Positions 11,601-24,250 of a stretch of DNA of 64,000 bases are shown here, piece after piece. Each line of letters starts with the position of its first letter. The stretch's first letter is position 1. The position numbers and the translations under genes were made by a program. Source of the DNA: Alisma plantago-aquatica (taxonomy: Eukaryota; Streptophyta; Magnoliopsida; Alismatales; Alismataceae); NCBI GenBank assembly GCA_963693085.1, contig OY856412.1, positions 343,555,457 through 343,619,456 on the forward strand, in the 5' to 3' direction. The notes beneath the pieces are model-generated. The model was not told the origin of the DNA, made no database searches, and saw only the letters and a program-made list of their open reading frames with translations.

Positions 11601-12439
11601 TATCATGTGTAAATGATCTCTCTTGTATTCATGTCACACGAGTCTCTAATATTATTTACAATATCTCCATTAAAAAGCTTATGGAAGTAATTTCTCCAGT
11701 GGTTCTTGATATAATGGACCTTCACCAACACTCTATTATCTTCATTCTTGATGCATTTTACTTAATTTGAGTCTCTTCCTTTCCTTTCTCTTATATGAGC
11801 CATTTTATATATATCTTTCTCCCCTTCTTTAGTGTCTCACATCTTATAAATATCATCAGAGTATCTAGAGCTTGCCTCCTAAAGAACCTTTCTAGCTTCT
11901 TTCTTAGCTTTCTTGTATATCTAGAAGGTTACATCATCTTCAGATTTGGGCAAGCCCCAGTAGATCTCCCTTTCCAGTTTAATAGTCTTTTGCACCTCAT
12001 AATTCCACCATTAAGCATCTTTTTATGGAGGCCAACCTTCCGAATTGCCTAAAACCTCTTTGGTAATTTTTGTTATGTAGGAGCTCATGTTATGCTAGAT
12101 ATTATTAACATCGAACTCCAAGTTCCCACCTTGATGAATTTATCATGTTAAGTCAATTTCTTTTCTCCTTTGAGATTCCACCATATGATCATGCTATCTT
12201 GGTTTCTGTTATGCTTGAATTTATTGATCTTCATGTCAATATCAAAAACCACCAACCTATGTTGGGTCATGAGTTCTTTGCCAGGAATCGCTTTACAATC
12301 CTTGCATAGTTTATGATCCACCAACCTCGTATGGAGGTAATCAATTTAGCCCCAATTATGCCCATTATTGAAAGTAATCTTATAAGATTCTCATTTCTTG
12401 AAATGTGTGTTTGCCAAAATCATATCAATATGCAACTAC

Positions 12440-12676
12440 AAAGTATAATATCCTCTCTCCTTCTTAGTTTCTTCCTCCATATCCGAAACTGCCAAGAAAT
12501 CTCTCATACCCAGCATTGCTACAAGATGCATTGCCATTTAAATCACTCCCAATAATGATGTTCTCATCTGTCGATATTCCCTGCATTAATTCATCAATGT
12601 CAACCCAAAAATCCTTCTTATCCTCCACACTAAGGCAATCTATGGGGAAATAGGTGTTAATAATGTTAAAAATCAT
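12440..12676 (-). pseudogene. LINE apurinic-type endonuclease remnant
   Basis: A 70-codon minus-strand frame contains DFWVDIDELM, IIIGSDLNGN and SNAGYERFLGSFGYG. These correspond to the GGDLNGH and SNAGFE...FGYG region of RTE endonucleases, which nick the target DNA before reverse transcription. The Asp and Asn of the DLNG motif are kept. The first half of the domain is missing. Confidence 0.85.
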
Positions 12677-13403
12677 CCCCCAAAAATTAACCTATAATCC
12701 CTTAGTTGTGACTATTATCTTTGTATCCATCTATTATCATATTTTTATGATAGAATGATTATATTCTTGTCGGGGTGTTGAGATCTTGTTTCCTCATAAG
12801 AGTGAACCCATGATTTCTTGAGCTCTCCACTGATGGAGTTTATGATCCTTCTACTTAGTGACGAATTTTCTTATAGCTTATGGAAATGTGATCGTCTAAC
12901 CCATAAGTTTGAATGTCTCAATGGAAATCACATGTTTCTTGAAGAGATCTCAGACTGTGACATGTTGAACATTTGGACGAGTATCCACAATTCTTAGGAT
13001 CAATGGGTTTGTAGAAAGTCTGACCCTTGTGGGATTGTACTCTGAAATGATACAAATACAAATGGTCTTTTTTATTACTCTTCATAGGATTTGATTTGAT
13101 GAGTAAAACCTTGTCTATTCATGGTGATCATCTAGACCTCCAATTCCTTCTATCATTTGATTAGTTAAACTTTATTTTCGAATTTTTACTTGTTTTCTTA
13201 GTCTATTCAAACTCTCACAATATATGTTTTTTCTTTCTTGTTCTCATGATTGTTTGGGAATTACAACCATCTTTACATTATCCTTTTCATTGATACCATA
13301 CTACTAGAAAGTTCACTTCAGACCTTAATGAATTGACTACCTTTTTATAAGGTTAAAATCTAGGACTTTTTATATTGATTTGGTGTGCAAACAACACACA
13401 TCA

Positions 13404-14939
13404 ACTCACCAATATCTTATCTGCATGATTTGTACTTTGTGCACCTTTAACTACAACACATGGAAAATGGTATTCTGGTTCGATCATAGAAACTACTAAT
13501 GACATGTCGTGTAGGACCAAGTGCACAATGTGCAACCTAATGTAAGCAAAAAAATGTAAAGTGTGGGAATTTAGTTATTGAAGTGGGTCCCTCAAGTTTT
13601 TCTATACCTACCTAGAGTAATGTGAGAAGGAGGCTCCATAGTAAAAGAAGGAAAAAGAAAGAAGAAAGGATGTATTTTGAGGAAAATTTCCCTCTCTCTC
13701 TATATAAAATTTCCAAAACAACTTCTATAGATGATAGCCCCTCTATAGTTGTTATACTTCTTGACTTCCACTTTTTCATCCTATTTATCTTAATTTCCTC
13801 CATGGAAAATGTAAATCTCATAATGTACACCTTAATTGGTGCAACACCCACCAACATGGAGTAATATCTATTTTATTGGTGCCTAAATGTCATATATTAC
13901 CCATGCGATCAACAATAATAATTAATATTTGAAAAAATTCTCTTATTATTTAAATATTTGTTAATATTCCTTGAAGATTGAATGTTGCAATTTTATACAT
14001 CCTCAAATTCGTTGTAAGGAAGAGATACAAATTTTGTTGATGATTTTTAAAGCTTAAACTTCTATTGCTTGAGAGTGAATAGATATTATGCATGCTATAG
14101 TCTCCATGATTGATAATTGAGGTGGTATTATGATTATTCTTGGACATTTATGTGAGCTTAAGTGTGTGGATAATTTTACTTATTAGTGAATTTAATATAC
14201 CTATGAAATTGTAGATAAATTTGGGTAATTTGTAAAGTTACGTGAGATGTGAACAAGGGAGTTTTTTTGTCATTCGTCATGCAATCAATAGGCGAATATC
14301 TACCAATTACTCCTATTTTAAGATACATATGAAAAACTTAAGGTAATTTAGGATTTACCAAACAAACAAGTTCTTTATAATTGAATTAAATGGTTAATTA
14401 GAAATGTATCTAAATAAAATTGCATTGCTCTCTTTGGATTGAATGCAAATTCTATATTACTTTAGACCCAAGTTATTATGGGTGAAAAGGAGTATCTTTG
14501 GTTTCATTAAAATTGAAAAGCCTTCTCTACTCACATTAATTTTTTATGCCATGGTAACCTAAATTTGCATGGTAATTCAACACAATGTGAATCATCTGTA
14601 TTGATTTCCTATACTAGTTTATTTCTTGCATTATATCAAGATTTATATTGAACAAAGCACCTATTTCTTTTTTCAAAAGGATTCATGTAATGGTGAATAC
14701 CCAATCTAGTTATGAGTCTCTATAAGAGATCTCTAATTACTTTCAGAGAGTGTTAATAGATGTGTGATTATAAATAACAAAAAATCTATGAAGGTCGTCA
14801 ATTTTTGAGTATTAGCTATTGTGAAGGATTTTCTTGACCACACCTCTGATTTTAATTTGTTGTCAATTTCAACAATTTTGTGATTATATGTGGGTACCAT
14901 GTTCTTCATATTAGACCCAAGTCTAATTGGAATCATGTA
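13404..14939. other. Decayed AT-rich DNA without an identifiable gene
   Basis: Only short chance open frames are seen. The opposed frames at 13612-13864 are low-complexity (a GAAGGAAAAAGAAAG tract) and carry no motif. Confidence 0.6.
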
Positions 14940-14959
14940 GTAAAATCAGTTTGGGAGTA

Positions 14960-15200
14960 TGGAAAATAGAGATATGAATCTTCATGAGGATATATTTCTT
15001 AATCTTTGTAACATGATGAAGATCATAGGATGACAAATGGTATTTTTTGTCTCCGAATCTTACCCTTCAAACTACAATCTCAAGATAGACAATGGAATCA
15101 ATGTATGGATGAAGGGTCAATCGAGACATGGAATGACTTTCTAAGATCTTATCTATATAAGATCTTTCCTCTGAGCAAGATGAGTGAGCTCCTTATTGAC
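14960..15200 (+). pseudogene. Gag-core scrap of a Ty3/gypsy element
   Basis: Two frames together give the gag core: NLHEDIFLNLCNMMKIIG near 14970-15030, then, after a shift, RILPFKLQSQDRQWN and GSIETWNDFLRSYLYKIFPL (15050-15180). This parallels the LCxMMK...LRLFPFSLxDxAxxW...TWxxFLxKFFP pattern seen in element 1. It ends abruptly near 15200, where unrelated sequence begins. No LTR could be tied to it. Confidence 0.75.
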
Positions 15201-16389
15201 AAAATTTATCTTGATATTTTTGGCGATGAATATCAGCCGCTCGTAGAATATTTAGCAGATGTGTCGCCCCAATCATGCATGCCCACAGTCTCGGATTGTA
15301 GAGACACTTTGTACACATGCATTGAAACATGTACCACGTGCCTACAACTACGAAGCATGAATGTTGGGATGCACTTTGACCATCATTTGTGATCACGCAT
15401 CGATCCCATCCCATCAAGTCAATACACACTAGTTGTTGACCTCATGACTATTACAGGTCACTAATATGGATGAGAGGGTTGGACCTAGCCCACATATGGG
15501 ATCCAAAAGGCTTCCCAAACTACAAACGTTTGACTCTAATAAAAGTAGAGGTCCGAAGAGCAAATCCCGAGAAAATATAGGGTTCCCAACCTTTGATGTG
15601 GATGGTGGTCGATTCCATGGCGTACAAGAAAGAAGAAGAGGAGGAAAAGGGGTGAAGAGTGGGAGAGTGGAAACAAAGAAAAGTCAAGCTTAAATTCCAT
15701 GAAAGGAGGTGTGCATGGAGTATTTGGTGAGGATCTTTTATAATGTATTAATCAAGCTTGAAGATGAACAATGGGCATTAGATCAAGCCATAATCTAAAG
15801 CATGTGGGTCCTACAATGGTGATTAGCTGAGTAGGGAATCCATGCATTAGGGCATAGAAGAGACAAGGGGCGTTCAAAGGGGTTGCATGTGGTGTTGAGT
15901 GAGGGTGGGCCAATGCATAAAGGATGAAGAGATGAAAATCATGGAGTAAAATAAGTATAAAAGATGGCAACTTTTCAAAGTAATAAATTGGAATTTTATG
16001 ATCCTATTGAGGTAAGTTTTGTATCATTGGACTTATAATTGTATGATCTATAACTTGATATGAATTGTAGGGAAAGAAGAGCACAAGGATGAGGATAAAT
16101 TTTTCTTGCAAGATGATGATACATTAGTGCGTGGTACTTAGTTCAAACTTCACTTTTAAATACAAGATATTGGAATATAAGGGAAATCTGACTAAAATTA
16201 AGAATCAAAATACTCAACAATATAATTGAAATCAAATTGAGTGAGATAGGTCACTAAGAGAGAGAGAAGGTGTAAATGATAGGAGCTAGAAAGTCAAATT
16301 GTCATATAAGTAGTGATGTGCAATATTAGGTAACTTAAGGGTGCATATTCTACATGTGTAAAGTTTGGTAGGAAAAATGAGTTCTTAGT
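15201..16389. other. Unassigned, decayed DNA
   Basis: The frame continuing from the gag scrap to 15392 is not gag-like (Cys/Thr-rich) and probably crosses an insertion junction. Short frames at 15466-15693 and 15752-15970 show no recognised motif. Confidence 0.5.
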
Positions 16390-16750
16390 TTGTTATTTTG
16401 ATTCATGTAATGCAACTACTGTAGATAAGAGGCAATCTATTATTAGATATTTGTTTAATGTTAGAAATTGTTTTGTGTGTTAGAAAGCTAAGTTACATCT
16501 ATAGTTTCACTATCCACTATATGAACACATGCATCATGATAAGCCATCAAAGAGAATACATGTCTTTGGGACTTCTGTACATAATTTATTCTTTTGTCGA
16601 GAATGATGGTGATCTACTACAATAGGAAAAGTGATATCCCTTTCATTAAAAATTAATTGTTTCATGAAAGACCAACTCACAATGACATCAAACATCACTT
16701 CATCAAAGGATTTATTGCTTTTCTAAACATTCTAAAAAAAAAGACCACCC
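16390..16750 (+). pseudogene. Ty1/copia RNase H remnant, plus strand
   Basis: VDKRQSIIRYLFNV and a following KAKLHL (about 16420-16500) match the 'DKRxSTTGYxFxLGxxxxSWKSKxQ' block. MVIYYNRKSDIPFIKN, then LFHERPTHNDIKHHFIKG (16605-16715), match the 'xxYCDNxSAIxIxxN' and 'HERTKHIDIxxHFIRE' blocks at the RNase H C-terminus. Stops and frameshifts are present. The rest of the copia element was not found next to it. Confidence 0.75.
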
Positions 16751-17286
16751 ACAAAGAGTATCCAATGTTCATGATGATAATTCCATTAGAAGTTACCAAG
16801 TTAATGATATTTGTACAATTAGTTAGCCTTAACCAACAGTTCCTCCCTGAGGTATGGAGGAGAAGATGTTGTCGACTTTTTTTTGTAAGATGATGACTTC
16901 AACTCAAAATGGATACTTTGTATGTGTTAGAGAATCCTATTAGTACAAGAAATACTCCTTGCATGGGTATGGAACTCATTCCTTGGATCTCACTTTGGTT
17001 TGAGATCAACTAATGTTCGTACATGGACATGGATTTCTATTTCTATTTAGTAGTCGAGTTTAATTGTTACAGACTCATGTAATTATTGATTATCCATAGT
17101 GAAACTCCTATGCTAAAAGATTAAAAATAGGGACATTGGGCATTGAATTTTCTTAAATCATAGTACTCCTATTCTTTAGATGTAGACATCCCAAAGTTTT
17201 TTCGTTCTCAATTTGAGAGAATCTCTCCTTTGTAATGTTCTATCTATAGTGGAGTTCTTATTTTCCAATTGAGTATTCCATCTATT
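16751..17286. other. Unassigned DNA between the copia scrap and element 3
   Basis: This may be the 3' end of the copia element, but I see no LTR pair to prove it. CTATT at 17282-17286 borders element 3 and is a candidate left target duplication. Confidence 0.4.
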
Positions 17287-18755
17287 TTATGGGGCACCAA
17301 ATTTCACACTAATAAAACCTTATAGGAATAACCATTAGGTTTATCCGACAGTTTTGCACTAATTCCCTACTCCACACGAATGCAAGCCTTCTTGCAGTAT
17401 ACTTAAGGATCAAACCACAAGGACAACCATTTTAATAACTTTTATATATTTAGAAGTATTATGGGTAATATTTATCACTAAATGGTTTATTTATTGATTA
17501 AATTGATTGCTTCAAGTAGCAATAATGATTACAGAAGTAAATAAATGATAATAAAGAGAACCAGTGCATGGGGTTTCATTGGCCAAAGCCTTATTAATTA
17601 CTATAGCTAGATTTTAACACATGAATGACAATTTACTAATATAGAGTATTGGATACTACATCCTCATGAGATACAGATCATTGCATGGATTAAAATTCCT
17701 TGGAATTGACCAGACTCGACAACCACATTCCTAGTATATTCTGATTGGACAACCTCACCATGCCCGAACAAACTCTGGACATTAGCATATCGTAACCCAA
17801 TCACCTCACCATCCACTGCTGACACTTCAGGGGGATATAAAGATTGTTCTAATTTTCTAATCATGATTAAAAAAACCTACACATCCATGACTAAAACATA
17901 CATGCAAAGCAAGTTGTCAATTTGCAAGGAAAGGAAATAAGAAGAATGATCCTTTATTTAGAAATGGTATTGTTGAGTTTAGATACAAGCTAGAATAAAA
18001 TATGGGTTTTGGGGTCTAGTCCTCATTCCCCAACATTAATTTCTACTTGCACATGGTAAGAGACCACAACAGAAGGATAGGTAGAATAATGAAGAGGGCC
18101 ATGACACCAAGTTCAAGAAGACCGGTATCTCCACTATGACTGCTGCCTCCTAGCTCCTCTCTAGGGTTTTCACTGTGCGACATGCCTTCTCATAACTGAT
18201 TAGAGACCCTTATAATGGACAATAAGGGTTCCATTTTGTAGATGAATTCCTCACTTCCTAACCCTAATGTTGAATACTTGTGGTCAAAGGCAACTAATTT
18301 CATGGGTCATACTTGGTCCACCAGGCGACTCGCATAGGTTACTCAATATGGACCTTGTATGTAGTTTTTTAGCATACCAATGTGAGTTGTCCTGGGGTGG
18401 GAGAGATGCAAAGAGCGTTGAAGATTATGGAAGACACCAGGTAGAGAGTGGCTCGAGTTAGGCGAGTGAAAGAGCCGATCGCCTGAACGGATGGGTTGAA
18501 GGTAGATAATGGAAAGATTATGGGGTCTTCCTTCCCTTAAGGTGTGACATCATGAGGGCTTGATCGTCCTTCTAGGCAATGAAGTATATTTTTTGTTGAT
18601 TTTGTGTGAAAAGTATGTAAAGTGGACTAAATTCTAGAAAAGAGAAGATAATTGCATTATAGTAAGTCTAAGTCTAAAACTAGGAGATAGAAATTCAACA
18701 ACCCCTAAAAAGAGAATAAAACCGTATGCAAAGATGAGTATAAATATACTCATTA
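17287..18755 (-). repeat. 3' LTR of element 3
   Basis: About 1469 bp, bounded on the plus strand by TTATGGGGC (17287) and ACTCATTA (to 18755). It is homologous to 27170-28004 plus 57712-58361. Shared blocks include AGTATACTTAAGGATCAAACC (17397), ATACATGCAAAGCAAGTTGTC (17900; again at 27780) and GGTTACTCAAT (18330; again at 57933). Confidence 0.85.
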
Positions 18756-19427
18756 AACTACCCTAAACTTAAACCCTTGCTCGTCCTGAGTAATGCAAAA
18801 AAAATGAGAAAAAATAATTGATATCGGGATCAGGGCTTCCTTCTCTGACTGAGCATACTTCTAGTTCCCTTCTACCAAGCATGATCAAGAGACCCTAGTC
18901 TTTAAAAGATCACATAGCCACACTTGGATGTCCCCCAATTGGAGCTTGTCCTCCTTTCCCTAGACTCCAGAAACTATGAAGAACAAATTTTATATCAATA
19001 ATATTGTTGATCTATCTGCACAAGATGGAAGAGAGAACAAGTAAGGGTTGATTGGCTGATTTTGGGACAATTTTGATGGATCCTATGGTATGAAATTCGG
19101 ATGAAAGGGGGAGGATAAAGAATGATACAAACCCATTTCCCTACTCTCTCCTCTATTCGACTGGAGACCTTAGCTGGTGGTAGTTACATTGACCGCATGT
19201 ATTCTTTGTGCTCATTGGACTCTTTTATTTATGACATGCCTATAGAAGAAAATTGAGATTGGAGATATAATTTTAAAAGGAATGCCACCCCAAATTTAGG
19301 GTTTGTCATGTAATGGATACATATATATTTTATGGCTGGCAAAGATATATGAAATGAAGGAAGAAGGGTGGAAATAAGAGGATGACTTGTTCTTCTTCAT
19401 TTTAGTGCTGCATTGAAATTAGATTAT
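18756..19427 (-). other. Polypurine tract and 3' internal region of element 3
   Basis: Next to the LTR, the minus strand reads CAGGACGAGCAAGGGTTTAA followed by GTTTAGGGTAG (18756-18795). This is the reverse-oriented equivalent of CGAGGATGAGCAACGATTTAA before element 1's LTR. CTCTATTCGACTGGAG (19151) and GCCACCCCAAATTTAGGGTT (19287) are the reversed forms of element 1 blocks. The solo LTR interrupts the region at 19428. Confidence 0.75.
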
Positions 19428-22400
19428 TATTACAACCCCAATTTTGCATGTGTTTTTATAATTGAAGTGTATTGATTTTATGAATTTGGAATTAATTGAA
19501 AAGGTTGCATGCTTTGCTTCATAGAAGGGATTTCTTTGCAAAATCTCCCTTTTGATAGGAATTCTGTAGTTCCTATGAATATATTAAACCAATAATGGAG
19601 GTAAAAGATAAGAAAAGAAGAAAAGTCCAAATAATGGAAAAAGATAAAAGATAATGGTTATTAAGCAAAGTATTCTTGAGAAATATCTGGAAATCCCTAG
19701 AAAGTGGCATTAATGGCCACAATTGAATAAATTTTGTTTATATGTGAGTTCTAATGGAAGAAATAGAAAAAGGGGAACAAAGGAAATAAAAGATAATGAG
19801 AAATCCTTGAAAACAAATCTTTTAATAAAGAAATAAGTAAGATAATGAGAAACAATGGATGTCGAAGCATCAAGAAGAATAATAAGCATCCTTCATAAAG
19901 GATTTCATGTTTTTGGGATTTCTTGGGTTCCAAAGAGTCCAAATTGCAAAGATAATAAGAGAATAAAGAGATATAATCAAATAAAGCATTATTAAGAAAG
20001 AAAAGTTGAGATAATGATGAAAATATAAGAAATAAGTGGAAATATGGATAATGGAATCATTATGAATGAGATTTCGACTCCACATGGTTTCTAATGGTAA
20101 AATGAATCTACATAAAAGAATAGGAGAGATAAAATATGCATAAAATATGCTTTGTTAATAGATAACATGCACATGAAGTAATGCCCTAATCCTTTGGAAT
20201 TTGGGACTCAAATTTGTTACACACGTGGATTAAGTCATTATAGACTTTCCCCTAAAATTTGAGATCAATTAGATCAACGGTATATGATATATGAATTTTA
20301 CAAGTTTCCTAAAGTGTAAAAGATAACATTAAATGTCACAATTGATGTTCTAATACGAGGCTTGCAAGCCGTTGGATCAAGATCCAACAGTAGCTACTTT
20401 TCGTTCTGGTTTAGGAAAAGTAACCGTAAAGGGAGTTTTGCCACTCCAATTTCTTGGCATACAATCCTTGTTCAAAGTTGGGGATTGCTCCATTGAGTCC
20501 GGGAGACTAAATAGGAGCCAATCATCCTTAATTTTTGGTAGTTTCTGTACTCGATTGGGATTTCCTCAATTAACCTGTAGGGGAAGCTTCCATGGAAACT
20601 AGGGTAGACCCCTTGGTCCCCCTATCTATAAAAGGAGGGGGCTCACAAGTTCCTTTGGAGGACTAGAGACGAAGCAAGACTCGTACATGCTTCTTGTCCT
20701 AAGGTTTTGCGCTTGAGACGCTGGTGACTGGGCAAGATCTTCCTTCCCGTTTCCATCCCTCCAGCAAGGTTTTCATAGCTTGTGGATCCGACGAGCTGTG
20801 GAGAGTAGCTCTGGTCAGTTTGCGGGTTCCCTAGTACAGGTCGTGGATGTCGGCGTCGACCCAAAACCGGAAGAGAAATCATGAAGGATGGCTGTCGGTG
20901 GGTTCTCTAATCTCCAGGCGGAACAGAGTATTGTCCGTGCGGAGCTGGTTGTAGGAAGGAAATGAAGAAAGGCATGGATCTGGGTGCCGAGTAAATAGAT
21001 CTGAGGCGGGATCCGCGAACTAGGGCTCACTGGAAATAAATAAGGGTTGGAGCTGACGTGGTAGGCTCCTATTCTACGAAAGGTAAATCATTTAGAATAA
21101 TCATAGTTAATTATTGATAACTCCGATTAAGACAATCCATATATGAAAATTGATCAAGATAATACGAGGATTTCAATAGAAATATAATCAGAATATCAAT
21201 ATGCTTCTAGTTCGAAAAGTACATAAAGCTAGTATTTTAATGCTTTAAGTGAATCAAAATCCTAGTTTTGATGTAGGGTGAGTTTAAGGAACCAAATTGA
21301 TGTTAATCAAAGATTAGCTTTTTGGACATAAAAGGAGTAGTTAGAACTAAAAGTATAATCTTTATGGATAGTTGTCTTAATCTATAGTTCCATGTACATA
21401 AATGTGCCTTAATGGGTTAGAAACCCTAAGTTTGGAGAATATGACTTTTAATGGTTTTAATTGTTCAAATCCATGAATAACCCGAGATATAATGATTCTA
21501 AAGTTAATTTGGATAAGAAAGATCCTTAATGTGAATAGTTTGAGCAATTAGTGTTTCATCAGTAGAAAAGCTATATTTAGGGTTGTTGACCTAAAAAGGA
21601 TAATGTATGAGAAATTGATCTAAGAAACCCTAATGCATCCTAATGAGAATTAGAAACCCTAGAAAGGTATCCCAAGTAATTAAAGAGTTGTTTGGACGTG
21701 ATGGTAACAACTAGATGATATACTTGTTTTTAGGATTTATGTTCGCTTACTTGATTGGATATCTAGTTGGATTGAACATATTGCTTCTATGAGATCTTCA
21801 AGAAAGGTATGTGGTTACACTTATGGATAATCGCTTTAGTTTCATGGCAATTCCTAGTTGTTTTATCGGTTGCCTAAAAATAACTGCTAGGATGACTTTT
21901 ATTTCATGCAACTATAAAGTGACTACGACTATCACCATAAGTATGCATACATGACTGGATCAGATCTTGGTCCTCCTCTGTGGCTTTGCAAAGGCTAAAA
22001 AAAAGGGTAACCTAGAGCAAGGTCTAGGTTATCAAGAGTTAGGGATTGGGCTACCTATGTGTAGTTCCATGCAACTCTTTCGCTCACCATTAGTTAAGAA
22101 GTGGGCTACCTACGGGTAGTGCCATGTGACTCAACCCTAGAAATTGATTCACCTGTTAGGTAGGATCATGAGGGGTTAAATGGGGATCTACCATAAGGAA
22201 GGTAGCATCCAGATCCAGTACAGGGACAACACAGAGGTAAGGGTATGTATGGATTGAGTAGTTATGTTGAAAACGTAAATTTGTTTGTTAAATCATATTT
22301 GACTGCAATATATAGTTACAATTAGTTGCACGAGTATTGTTTCCCCCACATACCAATATATTATTTTGTGCTGACCAACGTTTTGTTTGTCAGTGTTTTA

Positions 22401-22682
22401 GGTACAAGTTTGAAAAGGACAAATAGTAAAGTGGCATATGTGGAATTAAATAATAATTAAAGTACAAAGGTGGATTAGTTAGAATAGACTCCAGATGTGG
22501 ATAGAAGTAGATATCCATGTTTTTATGCAAAGTTTTATTTTATACCATATTTCAATTTAATTTGGTAGAATTTCTTAATTATTACTGATTAATTCTTGAA
22601 CCTTTGACCCTGTTAGTTGGGATAACGACTCTGACCTTTTGGTCTCCCTTAATTGGGGTTACTGGGAGGCGGGGTCGTTACA
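19428..22682 (+). mobile_element. Solo LTR, Tekay/Del-like, with 5-bp target duplication
   Basis: The right end GGGGTCGTTACA is the inverted complement of TGTAACGACCCC, the usual start of these long LTRs. The left end reads TATTACAACCCC, so the terminal TG has decayed to TA and one CpG has mutated. ATTAT at 19423-19427 and 22683-22687 is a perfect 5-bp target duplication. Length is 3255 bp. A TATA box sets the plus orientation. No internal domain is present, so this is the product of LTR-LTR recombination. Short direct repeats (GGGCTACCTA..GGTAGT) occur at about 22048 and 22105. Confidence 0.8.
20624..20634 (+). promoter_or_regulatory. TATA box of the solo LTR
   Basis: ATCTATAAAAGGAGGGGG lies about 1.2 kb into the LTR and is followed by a more GC-rich leader-like segment. 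This is the normal place for the promoter in a long gypsy LTR. Confidence 0.6.
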
Positions 22683-22687
22683 ATTAT

Positions 22688-24250
22688 CATATCATATTAG
22701 TTAATTTCGTTAATTTAGGATAGAGAAGAATTTACAAATTTTGTTGTAAGTCATATCGGGGGCACATACAGATTGACCTTTCAAACCGTTTTTGCTTATC
22801 ATCGTTCCTAAGAGGAAAATATGTTGAATTATTTTCATTGGGGCTCAGATCCATTCAAGAAATGTTTGTTCCTTGCACTTTTCTTTATGTACGAGTATCT
22901 CAAGAAAAACATAGTAATTTTCACTGATATGTATTTCAACTCATATACAACTAAGTAGATGACTATATAAAAGACAACAACACACATGAAATAAAACAAT
23001 ACAAATGAAAATAAAAGATGGAAAAAGTTTCTTTGAGAATGAGCAAGGAAAATGTTAGAGTTGAAGTGGTGCACGCGACGTACCACCCACCCTCCACCCC
23101 CAACTTTAAAATTCTACCTATCCCTGGGAAGAAAGAAGTTAGAGATGGAGGGGATTTGCTATGGAGGGTGGTGGAGATGGAGGGGATGGAGGGTGCTCTT
23201 TGTTCAGGAGTGCACAGTAGAAACCTTATGAATGGGTCCCTCTCCCATTGGTGAGGGCCTACTCTTGGCACCGTCATGGCTACCGGTTACCATGATCCTC
23301 GTTTGGTGGGATCTAGGGTGAATTCTGCCACACCACATTCTCCACAGCGTGCATCTAGCCAGCACACCGTCTCGAGAATGATGGCTTGTTGATCAAACAA
23401 CTAGTTGAAGATTGGAGCAAGGTTGGCCGATGGTAGACCACACTAGTGTTCCAGGTGTGTGAAGTTGTCTCCCCAGGGGACATAAGTATCCTAGGAGTAG
23501 TGGGCTTGTAGTACCTAGTCGGATAGACATGGTGTCTCTTCCATCGTCATAGGGGTAGCTTGTGAATGATGAAATATGTCATTAAGATTGTTGGTCAAAG
23601 ATTCCATTGGTATTTTCATAGAGCAGTCAGGAATGTGTGGCTTTAAGATTCTAGTGGGGAATATGGTTTTGATTTCTGGTCCTTGTGCCTCATTTATTTT
23701 ATAGATGCAAGAAACGGCTTTATGTCTACCTAAAGAGTTGTCAATTATGATTCATGTAGGCATTATGTATGTTGTCTAGTCCATAAATATCACATGTTTC
23801 TGAAGTCTCAATCAGAATAAGTGATTGTGGAAGTGAATATTAATGATAAGAGTTGCGATAGAAAGGGCTACAATTTTCGAATCACAACACTTCATGTGGA
23901 AGATAAATATTGATATATCAAAAAAGAATTTTTTTACAAATAAAGAGTAACTCATCTACTCAGGATAACAATCTTCATTGGGTTACACATCTCACTCGTG
24001 GCATGCTCAACAACTCTACAAGATTACAAGATCCTCACACTATTAGTCAAATGACTGGGGGGACAATCCAATAAACCAATGGGAATCTCATCATGATCTT
24101 GCTGCACCACCTCAGATATCTATCAATCCAATCAGATTGTCAAGAACAAGGCCATTATCAACAATGTTGTATTTTCTTTTATAAATGAAAAGAAATGAAA
24201 ATTAAACTAACATTAAACAAACAAAAATGAAACAAGAAGAAATTATAGAG
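22688..24250 (-). other. Internal region of element 3 downstream of protease, decayed
   Basis: No RT, RNase H or integrase motif could be read on either strand. The 23045-23280 part is unusually G-rich (GGAGGGGATGGAGGG) with short opposed frames of no recognised family. Confidence 0.45.

Larger units (their letters stand above)
10094..12766 (-). mobile_element. RTE-type LINE, 5' truncated, inserted in the element 2 LTR
   Basis: A non-LTR retrotransposon on the minus strand. Its 3' end, at the low-coordinate side, carries a trinucleotide tail (ATCATCACCATCATCATCATCG on the plus strand), typical of RTE elements. Upstream are RT and endonuclease remains. The N-terminal part of the endonuclease is absent at the 12.7-kb side, which indicates 5' truncation. 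Two diverged 40-bp direct repeats, at about 10060-10095 and about 12770-12812 (both ending GTGAACCCA or ATGAACCCA), could be an old long target duplication. Confidence 0.85.
6980..13403 (+). mobile_element. Element 2: decayed relative of element 1, left end missing
   Basis: The internal region starts at or before 6980, where element 1 abuts it. It includes a broken coding remnant, a 3' non-coding segment resembling element 1 and a polypurine-like tract at about 9428-9445. The 3' LTR begins TGATAAGTGCATA at 9446 and ends ACACATCA at 13403; a LINE interrupts it. No 5' LTR, primer site or recognisable gag, protease or pol is visible. Its homology to element 1 is clearest around the polypurine tract and in the 3' LTR. 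Divergence is high, so it is much older than element 1. Confidence 0.65.
9446..13403 (+). repeat. 3' LTR of element 2, split by a LINE
   Basis: The two LTR parts are about 9446-10093 and about 12767-13403, roughly 1.3 kb without the insertion. The left part has a TATA box. The right part retains blocks in the order seen in element 1's LTR (a TTTATGATCC block, an ATTAGTTAAACTTTATTTTC block) and ends ACACATCA. This shows that both parts belong to one LTR. Confidence 0.65.

Noticed and set aside
13950..14147. Minus-strand frame with KIATFNLQG, reminiscent of the start of a LINE endonuclease
   Set aside because: It is 1.3 kb away from the LINE, beyond the LTR end, with no continuing endonuclease motifs; too short to support.
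15200..15392. Continuation of the gag scrap as a longer gag gene
   Set aside because: After about 15200 the translation is Cys/Thr-rich with no gag blocks, so it probably crosses an insertion junction.
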